Assembly (NCBI GenBank): GCA_035499655.1
Contig: DATJYL010000216.1
Coordinates: 1-53,045, forward strand
Reading direction: 5' to 3'
DNA: 53,045 bases
Source of the DNA: Pirellulales bacterium
GTDB taxonomy: Bacteria; Planctomycetota; Planctomycetia; Pirellulales; JADZDJ01
Below, piece after piece: positions 7,689-16,570 of the stretch; position 1 is the stretch's first letter; each line of letters opens with the position of its first letter. The notes beneath the pieces are model-generated. The model saw only the letters and a list, made by a program, of their open reading frames with translations. It was not told the origin of the DNA and searched no databases. The position numbers were made by a program, and so were the translations under genes.

Positions 7689-9959
7689 ATGAGTACCGCA
7701 GTTCGTACATTTGGAAACTTGGCGATTTTGAGTTGCGTTGTGGCTCTTCTAGTGCCAGCGCGCCAAATTTGCGCCCAGAACAATTCCAATCAGTCTGTCT
7801 TCCCTAACTCTTCTTCCGCCGACGATAGCGACGCCAATTCTCCCGACTATAGTCCAGCGAATTCGCAACGACTTAAATCCGTGCAAACAACCCATGACGT
7901 GAATCCGCGGGCAGGATCGAATTATCGCAACCAGGCATCCAGTGATGGAACTTCTGCCGATCCACGCAGTCGGATATCGAGTTCGGCGGCTTTACCGACG
8001 AAGAATACTGCCCCAAATTACAACAACGGTTACAACCAGTCGCACCCCGCAAAATCGCCTTCGAGCAACAATGTTGCGGTGCAGACTGGTTATCAGTCCA
8101 ACGGTCAGAGCTTTCAGAGTGATCAAAATGGGGCCGGGGGCTCGGTGCCCGGTTATCAGCAACCGCCCCGAGGTAATCCGTCGGGAAACGTCGGCGCCTT
8201 TGGATCGCAGTCCCAGCGCTCTCAACAGAGCGGCACAGCGTCTAACAACACACTGAAAAACAATTCCCAGGCTAACATGCAGTCGGCCCAACGAATGCAG
8301 ACGAATAACTTCGCTCCCGGCTATCAAAGAGCCGGCAGCATTCCGCCCGACCATCAGCCGTCGAACAATAACACCTCGGCCAAGTCTCAGGAGTATCAGC
8401 CATCGGACAGTGTTCAGAATAGATATCAACAAACAGCAAACACACCGCCCAAGTACGCATCAGCGACTGGCACGCCGCGCTATGTGGCCCCCACGCCGCC
8501 GTTGCCTTCTCGGAACATGCAGGCAAGCCTGCAAGCGACGCCGCCCAGCAGTGTGATGTCGAGCAATAATTCCTACGGCAGTGGCACGTACAGCCCGGCA
8601 ACCCCGGGTGCCGTGGTATCGGGTCCGATGTCCTTGCCCGGTTCGGCGCCCAAACTGCGATCCACATCGAACATGCCAAGCATGGTGCATCAGCCCATGG
8701 TTACGCCCAACGCGGTTTATCTCGATGCTGCCGTGCCGGTCGAAACAATCGGTCCGGGACAACAACCCCGAGCCGGCAGCCACGTGATGTACGGCGGCGC
8801 GCCGGGTAGCCCGATGATGCAGTCGGGGCCGCCGATGGCTGAATCGGGCGAAATGATCAGTCTTGGATTGGCGCCGGGAACGGAATCAATGACCATGGAT
8901 CCAGAATCGCCGATGGATGCCGGTCCCATGATGGACCACAGTCCCGACGGTTTCACAAATCCATATTGCAACAGTTGCAATGCTTGCGGCGGATGTGGTT
9001 GTGGCGGATGTGGCAACAGTAGTTCGTGGCTTGGTTCAACCTGCGGCGGAGGTTGCTGCAACTCTGGAAATTGCGGCTGTGGCTCCGGTGGCGGCTGCTG
9101 CGATTGCGACAATTGCGGCTCCTGCTGCGAACATGCGCCCTACGGTCGACCTTGGATTTTGGCGCCCTTCGATTGGCTGGCTGGCGAAGTGAACGGCTGC
9201 CACAACGATTGGTGGTGGGGAGAAGACCTTACGGTTTTTGCCGGCGTGCAAGATTTCAAAAACATCGCCGATGGCGGGCTCATTTCCAGCTTCGGCTTTC
9301 AGGAAGGCGTCAATTGGGGTTTGCCCCTGTTGCCTGATTTGGGCATCAACGGACAAGTCGGCTACGAAGCCACGCAAAGCGAGTTCGAAAACATCGACGG
9401 TTCCCGACAGCAATCGTTTCTCACCGCGGGGGTGTTTCATCGTCCGTGGTGCGACCAGGGCTGGGATGATGGCATCGTATTCGACTGGCTGCACGACGAT
9501 TTCTTCGGCAATAGCTTCGATATTTGCCAGCTGCGCGGCCAACTGGGCTGGCAATGGAATCGTTGCAACGAAATCGGCTTTTGGTTTGCCGCAAACGTAA
9601 GCAGCGATTTAGGTTTTCAGACGCTTGATCAGTACAACTTCTATTATCGCCGGCAGTTTTGCTCCGGCGGCGATGTCCGTTTCTGGGGCGGTTTTACCGG
9701 TGGCAACCGGAGTTCCACCTCCGGCGGCATGTTCGGCGCCGATTTTGAAGCGCCCCTGGCTAAGCGCTGGGCGCTGGATGGCGGATTCAATTACTTCATT
9801 CCCAGTGCTGGAGCCGGCAATGGCGGGTTTTCCGAGGAATCTTGGAATGTGGGATTTTCCCTGGTGTGGTATCTGGGCGGCACTGCCCAATGCTACAGTC
9901 CATACCGACCGCTGTTTAACGTGGCCAATAACGGCAGCTTGATCACGATTTCGCACTAA
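7689..9959 (+). CDS. Large secreted surface protein: Ser/Asn/Gln-rich stalk, Cys/Gly-rich module, C-terminal outer-membrane-barrel-like domain
   Basis: The 756-residue protein has a signal peptide (about 1-32, ending near ARQICAQ). A long low-complexity Ser/Asn/Gln/Pro/Tyr-rich region follows (about 33-420). Next is a module with 17 cysteines in about 57 residues (about 425-482), dominated by Gly-Cys repeats. The C-terminal domain of about 270 residues is Trp/Phe/Gly-rich with alternating strand patterns (WILAPFDW, GFQEGVNWG, WFAANVSSDLG) and ends in ITISH. This architecture is typical of planctomycete cell-surface barrel proteins; it may correspond to a Pirellulaceae-specific DUF, but I cannot name it with confidence. 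Start: the ATG at 7689 has AAGG nine bases upstream and directly precedes the signal peptide; the frame opens earlier, at 7605. Likely monocistronic. Confidence 0.75.
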   Translation: MSTAVRTFGNLAILSCVVALLVPARQICAQNNSNQSVFPNSSSADDSDANSPDYSPANSQRLKSVQTTHDVNPRAGSNYRNQASSDGTSADPRSRISSSAALPTKNTAPNYNNGYNQSHPAKSPSSNNVAVQTGYQSNGQSFQSDQNGAGGSVPGYQQPPRGNPSGNVGAFGSQSQRSQQSGTASNNTLKNNSQANMQSAQRMQTNNFAPGYQRAGSIPPDHQPSNNNTSAKSQEYQPSDSVQNRYQQTANTPPKYASATGTPRYVAPTPPLPSRNMQASLQATPPSSVMSSNNSYGSGTYSPATPGAVVSGPMSLPGSAPKLRSTSNMPSMVHQPMVTPNAVYLDAAVPVETIGPGQQPRAGSHVMYGGAPGSPMMQSGPPMAESGEMISLGLAPGTESMTMDPESPMDAGPMMDHSPDGFTNPYCNSCNACGGCGCGGCGNSSSWLGSTCGGGCCNSGNCGCGSGGGCCDCDNCGSCCEHAPYGRPWILAPFDWLAGEVNGCHNDWWWGEDLTVFAGVQDFKNIADGGLISSFGFQEGVNWGLPLLPDLGINGQVGYEATQSEFENIDGSRQQSFLTAGVFHRPWCDQGWDDGIVFDWLHDDFFGNSFDICQLRGQLGWQWNRCNEIGFWFAANVSSDLGFQTLDQYNFYYRRQFCSGGDVRFWGGFTGGNRSSTSGGMFGADFEAPLAKRWALDGGFNYFIPSAGAGNGGFSEESWNVGFSLVWYLGGTAQCYSPYRPLFNVANNGSLITISH

Positions 9960-10110
9960 GCGACCTCTTTTTCGCAATAATCGGCGCCGACGGTGCTGGC
10001 GAAGCCAAGAGATCAATCTCTGCGGCAAAACCGCCGCTGTTCCTTTGGCTCTTTGGCGTTAGAATATCGGTAATACCCTGTCGGGCCGGTATTTCTCTGG
10101 AGCACCCTTC

Positions 10111-11337
10111 ATGTCCGTCCGCACGATGCACCCCTTGGCGCCCCGACGTTGCGCCGCTGTCGGCCGCACCGGTTTGTTACCGTTCAGATGTCTTCGATGT
10201 GCGCTGTTGCTTGCGGTAACTTTGGTTGCCGGCTTGTGCATTGCAAATTCTTCCGCTTGTGCTGCGGACAAGTCTCCCTATACGCCCGGTAAATGCGGCA
10301 CGGCCGAACTGAAATTTGTGGACGGTCTGCCGATGGTTACCGCCATCGGCACTCCCGACGAAATCGGCCAACAGCTGGGCACGCTTTTGAAAGCGCCGCT
10401 CACGTCGCTGTTGGGCAAGAAAGAAGAAATCGCACACGGGTTTGGGTTTCGTTCCGCTCCTGATTTGTTGGTGAAGACCAGCCGCTTGCTGACGCCGTCG
10501 TTTCCTGAAAGCCAGCGGCGCGAAATGCAATCGCTCGTGCAAGCCGCAGGCGTCGATTTCGACACGCTGGCCTTTGCCAACGTAGTGTACGAAGTTTCTC
10601 ACTTTCCGGCCTGCTCTTCGTTGGCGGTGGAGCCACAGCGTTCGGCCACAGGCCAGCCCATTTTCGGTCGCAATCTGGATTTTCCCACGTTCGGTTTTCT
10701 GGACAAATATAGTTTGATTGAAGTCATTCGCCCGCAGGGGAAGCACGCCTTTGTGTCGATTTCGTTTCCCGGCGTGGTGGGCGTGTTTTCCGGCATGAAC
10801 GATGCCGGGCTGTGCTTAGCCCAGTTGGAAGTGAACTATTCCGCCGATCACGCGCCGCGAGTGAATTTGTCGGGCACGCCGGTGGCCATGTGTTTCCGCC
10901 GGTTGCTGGAAGAATGCAGCACCATCGACGAGGCCGAAAAACTACTCCGCGGGCAAAACCGGATGATGATGTGCAACCTCGCCCTGTGCGATCGGACGCA
11001 ATCGGCGGTGCTGGAAATCACGCCCAAGACGGTGGCTCGCCGTGACGACGACCACGGTCTGTGCCCTTGCACCAATCATTTCCGCACGCCGGAATTGGCC
11101 GTCGATACGCAATGCCGCCGGTACGACCAACTGCAGCACGGCCAAGAGCTGGACAAATTGGGCGTGTCCGACGTGGCGCGCCTACTCAATTCCGCCAATC
11201 AAGAGCAGTTCACCATTCAAACGATGATTTTTGAGCCCGCGTCGTTTTTGGCCCACGTTTCGTTCGGTCCTGCCCCGTCGTCCGCGCAACCGCTCAAAAC
11301 GATCGACCTGGCGGCGCTTTTGCATCCTGAAAACTGA
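10111..11337 (+). CDS. Secreted C45/choloylglycine-type Ntn-hydrolase (linear amide hydrolase)
   Basis: A 408-residue exported protein: a basic N-terminus, a hydrophobic signal helix (about 29-50) and a CAADK cleavage or lipid-anchor region. The mature part fits N-terminal-nucleophile hydrolases of the C45/acyl-CoA:6-APA acyltransferase group. The candidate nucleophile is C168 in FPACSSLAV, followed by the family-like GRNLDFP (about 187-193) and a GMNDAGLCLAQ strand. Such enzymes cleave non-peptide amide bonds; the substrate here is unknown. Unlike self-processed members, C168 follows a long stretch, so the prosequence would be about 115 residues after the signal. The start has GGAG at 8 bases. 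The AMP nucleosidase gene follows after 75 bases. Confidence 0.75.
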   Translation: MSVRTMHPLAPRRCAAVGRTGLLPFRCLRCALLLAVTLVAGLCIANSSACAADKSPYTPGKCGTAELKFVDGLPMVTAIGTPDEIGQQLGTLLKAPLTSLLGKKEEIAHGFGFRSAPDLLVKTSRLLTPSFPESQRREMQSLVQAAGVDFDTLAFANVVYEVSHFPACSSLAVEPQRSATGQPIFGRNLDFPTFGFLDKYSLIEVIRPQGKHAFVSISFPGVVGVFSGMNDAGLCLAQLEVNYSADHAPRVNLSGTPVAMCFRRLLEECSTIDEAEKLLRGQNRMMMCNLALCDRTQSAVLEITPKTVARRDDDHGLCPCTNHFRTPELAVDTQCRRYDQLQHGQELDKLGVSDVARLLNSANQEQFTIQTMIFEPASFLAHVSFGPAPSSAQPLKTIDLAALLHPEN

Positions 11338-11412
11338 ATCCTCAACGGCATTCACTCCATGGTTTTTGCTTTGCGATGGTTTCGTTGAATTGTTCGGTTT
11401 CGGCGCCCGCCC

Positions 11413-12186
11413 ATGAAAGATCGACTTGAAATCGCCAAAAATTGGCTCCCGCGCTATACGGGCATGCCGCTGGAGCAATTTGGCGACTACGTCCTGCTGA
11501 CGAACTTTCATTATTACGTCAGCCACTTCGCCGAAAAATTCCACTGCGATATTTGCGGCGAGGGTCGACCCATGCAGGCGGCCACCAATTCCGCCGGCCT
11601 GTCCATCATCAATTTCGGCATTGGTTCGGCCAACGCGGCCACGATCATGGATTTACTGTCGGCCAGGCATCCCAAAGGCGTGCTATTTTTGGGCAAGTGC
11701 GGCGGGCTGAAAACTTCCACGGAAATCGGCCATTTCATTTTGCCGATTGCCGCCATCCGGGGCGACGGCACCAGCGACGATTACTTTCCGCCCGAAGTGC
11801 CCGCCCTCCCCTCGTTCAAGCTGCATAAATTTATTTCAGAAAAAATCGTGGCCCGCGGAATGGAATACCGCACCGGCGTCATCTACACCACCAACCGCCG
11901 GCTGTGGGAACACGACACCGACTTTCTGGCCCGCCTGAAACGGATGACCTGCATCGGCATCGACATGGAAACGGCCACCATTTTCATCGTCGGCCATCAT
12001 AACGAAATTGCCCGGGGGGCGCTGTTGTTGGTTTCCGACACACCCTTTACCCCGGAGGGAATTAAAACCGAGGAATCGGACCGCGTCGTGACCGAAAACT
12101 GGTCCGACATCCATCTCAACTTGGGCATTGAAGCAATGACCGAAATCGGCACCAGCGGCGAAAAGATCAAACACTTTCGGTATTGA
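11413..12186 (+). CDS. amn: AMP nucleosidase (short form)
   Basis: A 257-residue member of the PNP/UDP phosphorylase superfamily that hydrolyses AMP to adenine and ribose 5-phosphate, adjusting the adenylate pool. Diagnostic segments are visible: NFGIGSANAATIMDLLSA (about 61-78), FLGKCGG (about 93-99), LPIAAIRGDGTSDDYFPPE (about 113-131), YTTNRRLWEHD (about 158-168), and IDMETATIF (about 182-190) where the nucleoside-binding Glu sits. It lacks the extra N-terminal regulatory domain of the E. coli-type enzyme, as in the short AMP nucleosidases known from Bacteroidetes. No close Shine-Dalgarno sequence is seen. It lies 75 bases after the C45 hydrolase and may be co-transcribed. Confidence 0.9.
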   Translation: MKDRLEIAKNWLPRYTGMPLEQFGDYVLLTNFHYYVSHFAEKFHCDICGEGRPMQAATNSAGLSIINFGIGSANAATIMDLLSARHPKGVLFLGKCGGLKTSTEIGHFILPIAAIRGDGTSDDYFPPEVPALPSFKLHKFISEKIVARGMEYRTGVIYTTNRRLWEHDTDFLARLKRMTCIGIDMETATIFIVGHHNEIARGALLLVSDTPFTPEGIKTEESDRVVTENWSDIHLNLGIEAMTEIGTSGEKIKHFRY

Positions 12187-12259
12187 GGGTTGCTGGTCCG
12201 GTGTCTAGTGGTCAGCTGAAGTGGCGATGGTGTCGCCGGATCGCTGGCTCAATTTTGGC

Positions 12260-12288
12260 TTGCGTGATGCGTCCAGTGGTCGTATACT
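12260..12288 (+). promoter_or_regulatory. Sigma70-type promoter
   Basis: TTGCGT (12260-12265), a 17-bp spacer and TATACT (12283-12288). The start would fall near 12295, giving a long leader to the gene at 12705. Confidence 0.5.
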
Positions 12289-12400
12289 GTACAAGCGTAT
12301 GGGTACACGATTTTTCGGCGCAAAGCGGCATCAAATGCAACGGTTTAGCTTTAGCCAGCAGTCGTAACCGTTCTTTGGCAATTCGAAATTCGGCGAATCA

Positions 12401-12484
12401 TTTTTATAGAAAAAATGTTGTGCCGCGGTTTTTCACCGTTTTTGCCTTCGTTTCCGGCGGTTTTCGACCGTTTTCTCGGTTTTT
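12401..12484. other. Helically phased T/A-tracts (predicted curved DNA)
   Basis: Six T-runs of 3-5 bases are centred at about 12431, 12441, 12452, 12462.5, 12472.5 and 12482, a spacing of 9.5-11 bp. A T5 and an A6 tract at 12401-12405 and 12410-12415 precede them. Spacing close to the helical repeat makes individual small bends add up. The tract lies about 220 bp upstream of the start codon at 12705. Confidence 0.6.
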
Positions 12485-12704
12485 CCACAACGATCTGAGT
12501 GCAGGCCGCAGACTTGTCGCGTCGCATGGAATGATGGTTGATTTTTCTGGGACTATTTCGTTTGCCAAAAATTTAGATGACAATCCGCCCCCCATTTGGT
12601 AAACTTTGGGCGGTTGGGGACGATTATGTTTTGAACAGAGGAATCACGCAGGCAACTTTTCTTCGCCGCATTGCGTAACGCCGGTCTCCGGCAGAGAGGC
12701 AACC

Positions 12705-14456
12705 ATGCGGACCACATTCCAGGGCCACGCTCGAACGGTTAGTTTTCTGGCGCCATTGACGGCGCTTCTGTTAGGGGCGGCAATTGCTTTCGCCGAAGCT
12801 CCAGCGGCGCAGCCGCCGGCGGCGAATGCAAAAGCCGATCAGGCGGCGAAGTTGGTCGAGCAGGCGCTGCAAGCGGAAGCAGCGGGCAAGCCGGCGGAGC
12901 GCGACGCGCTATTGAAACAGGCGCTGGCGATTGCGCCCGATTATGCGCCGGCGCACTGGCAGAGCGGCGAGCTGAAATCGGACAATGCGTGGGTTTCGGT
13001 CGACGATGCGGCCAAGCACGATGCGCATTCGGCCAAGCTGGACGAATATCGCCAGCGGCGCGATCAGGCGGGCCAAACGGTGGACGATCAACTGGCGCTG
13101 GCCGCGTGGTGCGAAAAGGCGGGGTTGAAAGAACAGCAACGTGCGCACTTGATGTTCGCGCTGCAGTTGCAACCGAATAATGAGGAAGCGATTGCGAAGC
13201 TGGGGTTGGTGTGTTTCCGAAACGCATTGGTGTCGGCGGCGCAACTCGATCAAATTAAAGCCCAAGTTCGCCAGTCGTTTGCGGAATCGAAGCAGTGGAA
13301 ACAACAGGCGGCGGCGTGGCAGCAACAATTGCGCGACAAGCCGAAGAGCGTGGATGACGTGGCGAAGCAAATTCGGGCCGTGCGGGACCCGGTATCGATT
13401 CCGAGCTTGGAGGGAACGTTCGCCAATAATAGCAGCCCGGAAATTGGCAAGGCGGTGATTGATTGCCTGGCGGCGATGCCGCAACAAGCGGCGACCGAAT
13501 CGCTAGTGCGGTTTGCGGTATTTTCGCCTTATGAGGATGTGTCCCGCGCTGCAGCGTATGCTCTGAGGAAGCGTTCCGAGTACGCATATGTGCCGATTCT
13601 ATTGGGTGCAATGCAGGCGCCGATTCGAGTGGAGACGAATTTGCGCAGCGGTAATCCGCTCGGTGCCAATTACGTAGTACTTGCAGAGCAGGAAGGTCCA
13701 TCGGAAAACTATATCGCTCCGGCATCAATATGGAGTGGTGTCTTAGTCGCACAAGCACCTGTGGTACACGTAGTTCCTAGTCACCGAGCATTTTATACTA
13801 GTGATGGTTTTATCCCATTGATGAGCAATGAGCAAATGGACCATTTGAACGCAGTACTTGCCAACGTGCTTCAGACGACCACCGATCAGCACTTGGGTGA
13901 CAATCCGACAGATTGGTGGAAGTGGTGGTTGGTCGACGAGAATGAATATTACGAACCGCCTCAAAAACCTAATGTTACGCCAGTTAGGTTTAGCAATTCT
14001 TGTTCCTGTTTTCCTGCGGGGACTGGGGTGTGGACGATGAGCGGGCCGATGCAGATTGAAAACATCAAAGTCGGCGAGTTGGTACTGGCGCAAAATACCG
14101 AAACCGGCGAGTTGGCATACAAGCCGGTGATTGGCACGACCATTCGGCCGGCCAGCCCGGTGATTGAAACGAAATTGGGCGAGATGGAAATTCGCTCCAC
14201 GCGCGGGCATCCGTTTTGGGTGGACGGCATTGGCTGGCAAATGGCCAAGGAATTGAAGGCGGGCCAGTGGTTGCACACGGCGCAGGGCATGGCGCAGATC
14301 GACAGTGCCGAGCCGAGCGAGGACGCCGTATGCTACAACCTGGTGGTGGCCGATTTTCACGATTATTTTGTGAGCGGCGCGAAATTGCTGGTGCATGATA
14401 ATTTGCTGCGCGGGCCGACGCTGGCCACTGTGCCGGGCCTGGCGGAAGGGAAGTGA
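12705..14456 (+). CDS. Secreted TPR/HEAT-like protein with a C-terminal Hint (intein-like) domain
   Basis: The 583-residue protein has a signal peptide (about 1-30, ending AEAPAA). Ala/Gln-rich helical repeats of TPR type follow (about 35-190), then a HEAT-like stretch (about 230-310, SPEIGKAVIDCLAAMP and DVSRAAAYALRKR). A linker rich in aromatic residues leads to a Hint domain from C435. Hint features: CFPAGTGVWT at the first splice-like position, IENIKVGELVLA, the TRGH box with H502, and a terminal VHDN. Only 17 residues follow, so there is no C-terminal extein or toxin domain. Hint domains self-cleave; VHDN instead of the usual H-N-C/S/T at the end suggests altered or N-terminal-only cleavage (inference). 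Start: GAGAGG five bases before the ATG at 12705. Confidence 0.8.
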   Translation: MRTTFQGHARTVSFLAPLTALLLGAAIAFAEAPAAQPPAANAKADQAAKLVEQALQAEAAGKPAERDALLKQALAIAPDYAPAHWQSGELKSDNAWVSVDDAAKHDAHSAKLDEYRQRRDQAGQTVDDQLALAAWCEKAGLKEQQRAHLMFALQLQPNNEEAIAKLGLVCFRNALVSAAQLDQIKAQVRQSFAESKQWKQQAAAWQQQLRDKPKSVDDVAKQIRAVRDPVSIPSLEGTFANNSSPEIGKAVIDCLAAMPQQAATESLVRFAVFSPYEDVSRAAAYALRKRSEYAYVPILLGAMQAPIRVETNLRSGNPLGANYVVLAEQEGPSENYIAPASIWSGVLVAQAPVVHVVPSHRAFYTSDGFIPLMSNEQMDHLNAVLANVLQTTTDQHLGDNPTDWWKWWLVDENEYYEPPQKPNVTPVRFSNSCSCFPAGTGVWTMSGPMQIENIKVGELVLAQNTETGELAYKPVIGTTIRPASPVIETKLGEMEIRSTRGHPFWVDGIGWQMAKELKAGQWLHTAQGMAQIDSAEPSEDAVCYNLVVADFHDYFVSGAKLLVHDNLLRGPTLATVPGLAEGK

Positions 14457-14468
14457 GCGGCGGGTGGA

Positions 14469-14517
14469 AGGCAGAAAGCAGAAAGCAGAAGGCAGAAAGG
14501 GGGCGGAAGAAGGCAGA
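14469..14517. repeat. Degenerate 7-bp tandem repeat (AGGCAGA type)
   Basis: Seven consecutive 7-base units: AGGCAGA, AAGCAGA, AAGCAGA, AGGCAGA, AAGGGGG, CGGAAGA, AGGCAGA. The array fills the gap between two convergent genes. It is all purine plus C on the plus strand. Likely slippage-prone; no function is implied. Confidence 0.7.
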
Positions 14518-14535
14518 AGATTGGCGTCGCAGGAG

Positions 14536-16416
14536 TCAGGTTTTTCGCTTGGATTTGCGGCGGCCGAGGCGGGGGACTTTGAGCGTGGGGGCTTCACGGG
14601 CGCTTTCGTCCAACTCGCGGCGGTAGACGGAAAGAATATCACTGCGAGTCAGCATGCCGACGATTTTCGGCGGTTTTTCGTGATTCAGCACCGGCAGGCG
14701 GCCAATGTTGTGCCGCGCCATGTGATCGGCGGCCTGGCGGACAGTGGTATCTTCGTACACAAATTTGGGGAGCCGGGTGAGAATGTCTTTGAGCGTGTTA
14801 CTGTCGGGCGATTGTGATTCCAAAATATCACGCCGGGTCAACACGCCCAACAGCACTCCGCCGGATTCGACAATGGGAAAGCCTTGATGCTTGGAGTCGG
14901 GGCCATCGGCGGCCATCCAAGCCCGAACTTCTTTGACGGTTTGGGTGTCCCGCAGCGCGATGACTTTTTTCGCGGCCACGTCACGCACCAGGACTTGTTG
15001 GAGCAAATCGGGGGTGAATTCGGAGGGAGCGGCCACACCGCGGCGGGTAACTTTTTCGGTCATCAACGAGTGCTTGGTCAAGAGCGAGGCCACCAAGTAG
15101 CTGGCGGCGCAGCCGCCTAACAGCGGCACCAGGCTGAACGGCTGCAGCGTGGTTTCAAAAGCCATGACGGTGGAAGTTAAGAGAGCCCGTGCGGCGCCGG
15201 CAAACAGCGAAGCCATGCCGACGACGGCGGCAATTCGCAGATCGACCCCCGCGGAGGGCATGATCCACGCGGCCAGCGCGCCCACTAACTGCCCAAGCCC
15301 GGCGCCGATGGTGAACAACGGCGCTAGCGTTCCGCCGGAAGTGCCGCTGCCGACGGAAATGGTCCAGGAAATCAGTTTCATGACGCACAAAATGGCGACG
15401 GTATTGAGGGCCCATTTATCGGAGATGAGATTTGAAATGTTGCTGTAGCCGACTCCGAGCGTGTGCGGCACAAAAAAACCGATGACGCCGACAGCCACGG
15501 CGCCAATGGCCGGACACCACATCCAGTGAATGGGGAGGCGTTCGAAGGCCCTTTCGATGGCATATACACCGCGCGTGACTCCGGCGGCAACCACGCCCAT
15601 CAATGCGCCTAGCGCCACATAAAACATCATCGCCCGTAAGTGTGGCTCGTCAACGTCGGGCATGGAGAAGGCCGTATGGGTGGTAATTAAAATCGCGCGC
15701 ATGCCGGCAGCCGATACGCTGGCCAGCGCCACGGGAATAATGGAGCGCGGACGAAACTCGAACAACAGCAGCTCGATTGCCAACATGACGGCCGCGACGG
15801 GGCAACCGAAGATGGCCGAAACGCCGGCAGCGGCCCCTGCGGCAAGCAAAGTTTTGCGTTCGGCTGGGGTGGTGCGGAAAAACTGTCCGACCAATGATCC
15901 CAACGCCCCGCCGGTGGCGATAATGGGGCCTTCTGCTCCGAACGGACCGCCGGTACCCATCGAAATGGCGGCCGACATTGGTTTTAGCAAAGTCACCCGC
16001 GCGGGAATGCGGCTGCGGTTGGTGAGCACCGTTTCGATGGCTTCGGGAATGCCGTGGCCCTGTATCGCTTTGGACCCGTAACGAGCCATCAGCCCGATGA
16101 TTAAACCGCCGATCACGGGGATAAAAATGACAAACAGTCCCAGGTGATTGTCCCAAGCGTCGACGGCGTCGAGCGAGAAGCGGCCGTAGAAGGCCAGGTT
16201 GGTGATGAAATCGATCAGGTGGATGAGCACTTTCGCAATGACCGCACCGGCCACGCCGATGCCGACGGCGACAGCGCACAGCCAGATGACTCGACGATCC
16301 AGCGGGGCCACGCGGGGGGGAGCCTGGACCGATTCCGCGAGCACATCCAACCCAGGCGAAGGTGAAATAACCACACCGTCCGGTCTGTTCACGTGGGAAT
16401 TGTTGTCACCCGCCAT
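14536..16416 (-). CDS. ClC-family chloride channel/antiporter with C-terminal CBS domains
   Basis: An inner-membrane ClC protein of 626 residues. The three selectivity motifs are present: GHGIPE (about 120-125), GAEGP with the gating glutamate at about residue 162, and GTSGGTLAP. A Glu at the gating position is found in both Cl-/H+ exchangers and channels, so the mode is not settled. Two CBS domains (about 460-610; FPIVESGGVLLGVLTRRDIL and LPVLNHEKPPKIVGMLTRSDIL) suggest nucleotide or energy sensing. The tail is basic (RRKSKRKT). Start: the ATG at 16416 is listed. A GTG two codons earlier (16422) has GGAGG at 8 bases and may be the true start. Possibly a single-gene unit. Confidence 0.92.
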   Translation of the reverse strand: MAGDNNSHVNRPDGVVISPSPGLDVLAESVQAPPRVAPLDRRVIWLCAVAVGIGVAGAVIAKVLIHLIDFITNLAFYGRFSLDAVDAWDNHLGLFVIFIPVIGGLIIGLMARYGSKAIQGHGIPEAIETVLTNRSRIPARVTLLKPMSAAISMGTGGPFGAEGPIIATGGALGSLVGQFFRTTPAERKTLLAAGAAAGVSAIFGCPVAAVMLAIELLLFEFRPRSIIPVALASVSAAGMRAILITTHTAFSMPDVDEPHLRAMMFYVALGALMGVVAAGVTRGVYAIERAFERLPIHWMWCPAIGAVAVGVIGFFVPHTLGVGYSNISNLISDKWALNTVAILCVMKLISWTISVGSGTSGGTLAPLFTIGAGLGQLVGALAAWIMPSAGVDLRIAAVVGMASLFAGAARALLTSTVMAFETTLQPFSLVPLLGGCAASYLVASLLTKHSLMTEKVTRRGVAAPSEFTPDLLQQVLVRDVAAKKVIALRDTQTVKEVRAWMAADGPDSKHQGFPIVESGGVLLGVLTRRDILESQSPDSNTLKDILTRLPKFVYEDTTVRQAADHMARHNIGRLPVLNHEKPPKIVGMLTRSDILSVYRRELDESAREAPTLKVPRLGRRKSKRKT

Positions 16417-16570
16417 GTCCACCGTGTCCACCTCCAAGTTGCGTTCTCAACAAGTTGTGCCAATCGCATCCGATCATGAAATCAGAGCATGGTAATTGCT
16501 TTCGTGCAAGTTGAACTGTTTCATTCAGAACAAAAAGTGCGCAATTTTCGTGGCAATTTTCCTGATTTTG

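Larger units (their letters stand above)
12187..12704. other. 518-bp leader region of the Hint-domain gene
   Basis: This gap contains a good plus-strand promoter (12260-12288) and a block of helically phased T-tracts (12401-12484). If the promoter drives the gene at 12705, its leader is about 410 nt. A 22-codon ATG frame at 12299 lacks a ribosome-binding site. No conserved RNA motif was recognised. Confidence 0.5.

Noticed and set aside
12299-12367. 22-codon upstream open frame in the Hint gene leader
   Set aside because: No ribosome-binding site and no conserved features.
12705-14456. Polymorphic toxin
   Set aside because: Hint domain is present but only 17 residues follow it, with no toxin domain and no immunity gene.
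14469-14517. CRISPR array
   Set aside because: Units are 7 bp and contiguous, with no spacers and no cas genes.
15650-16279. A 209-codon minus-strand frame inside the ClC gene
   Set aside because: Arg-rich shadow frame; the ClC frame has complete motifs.
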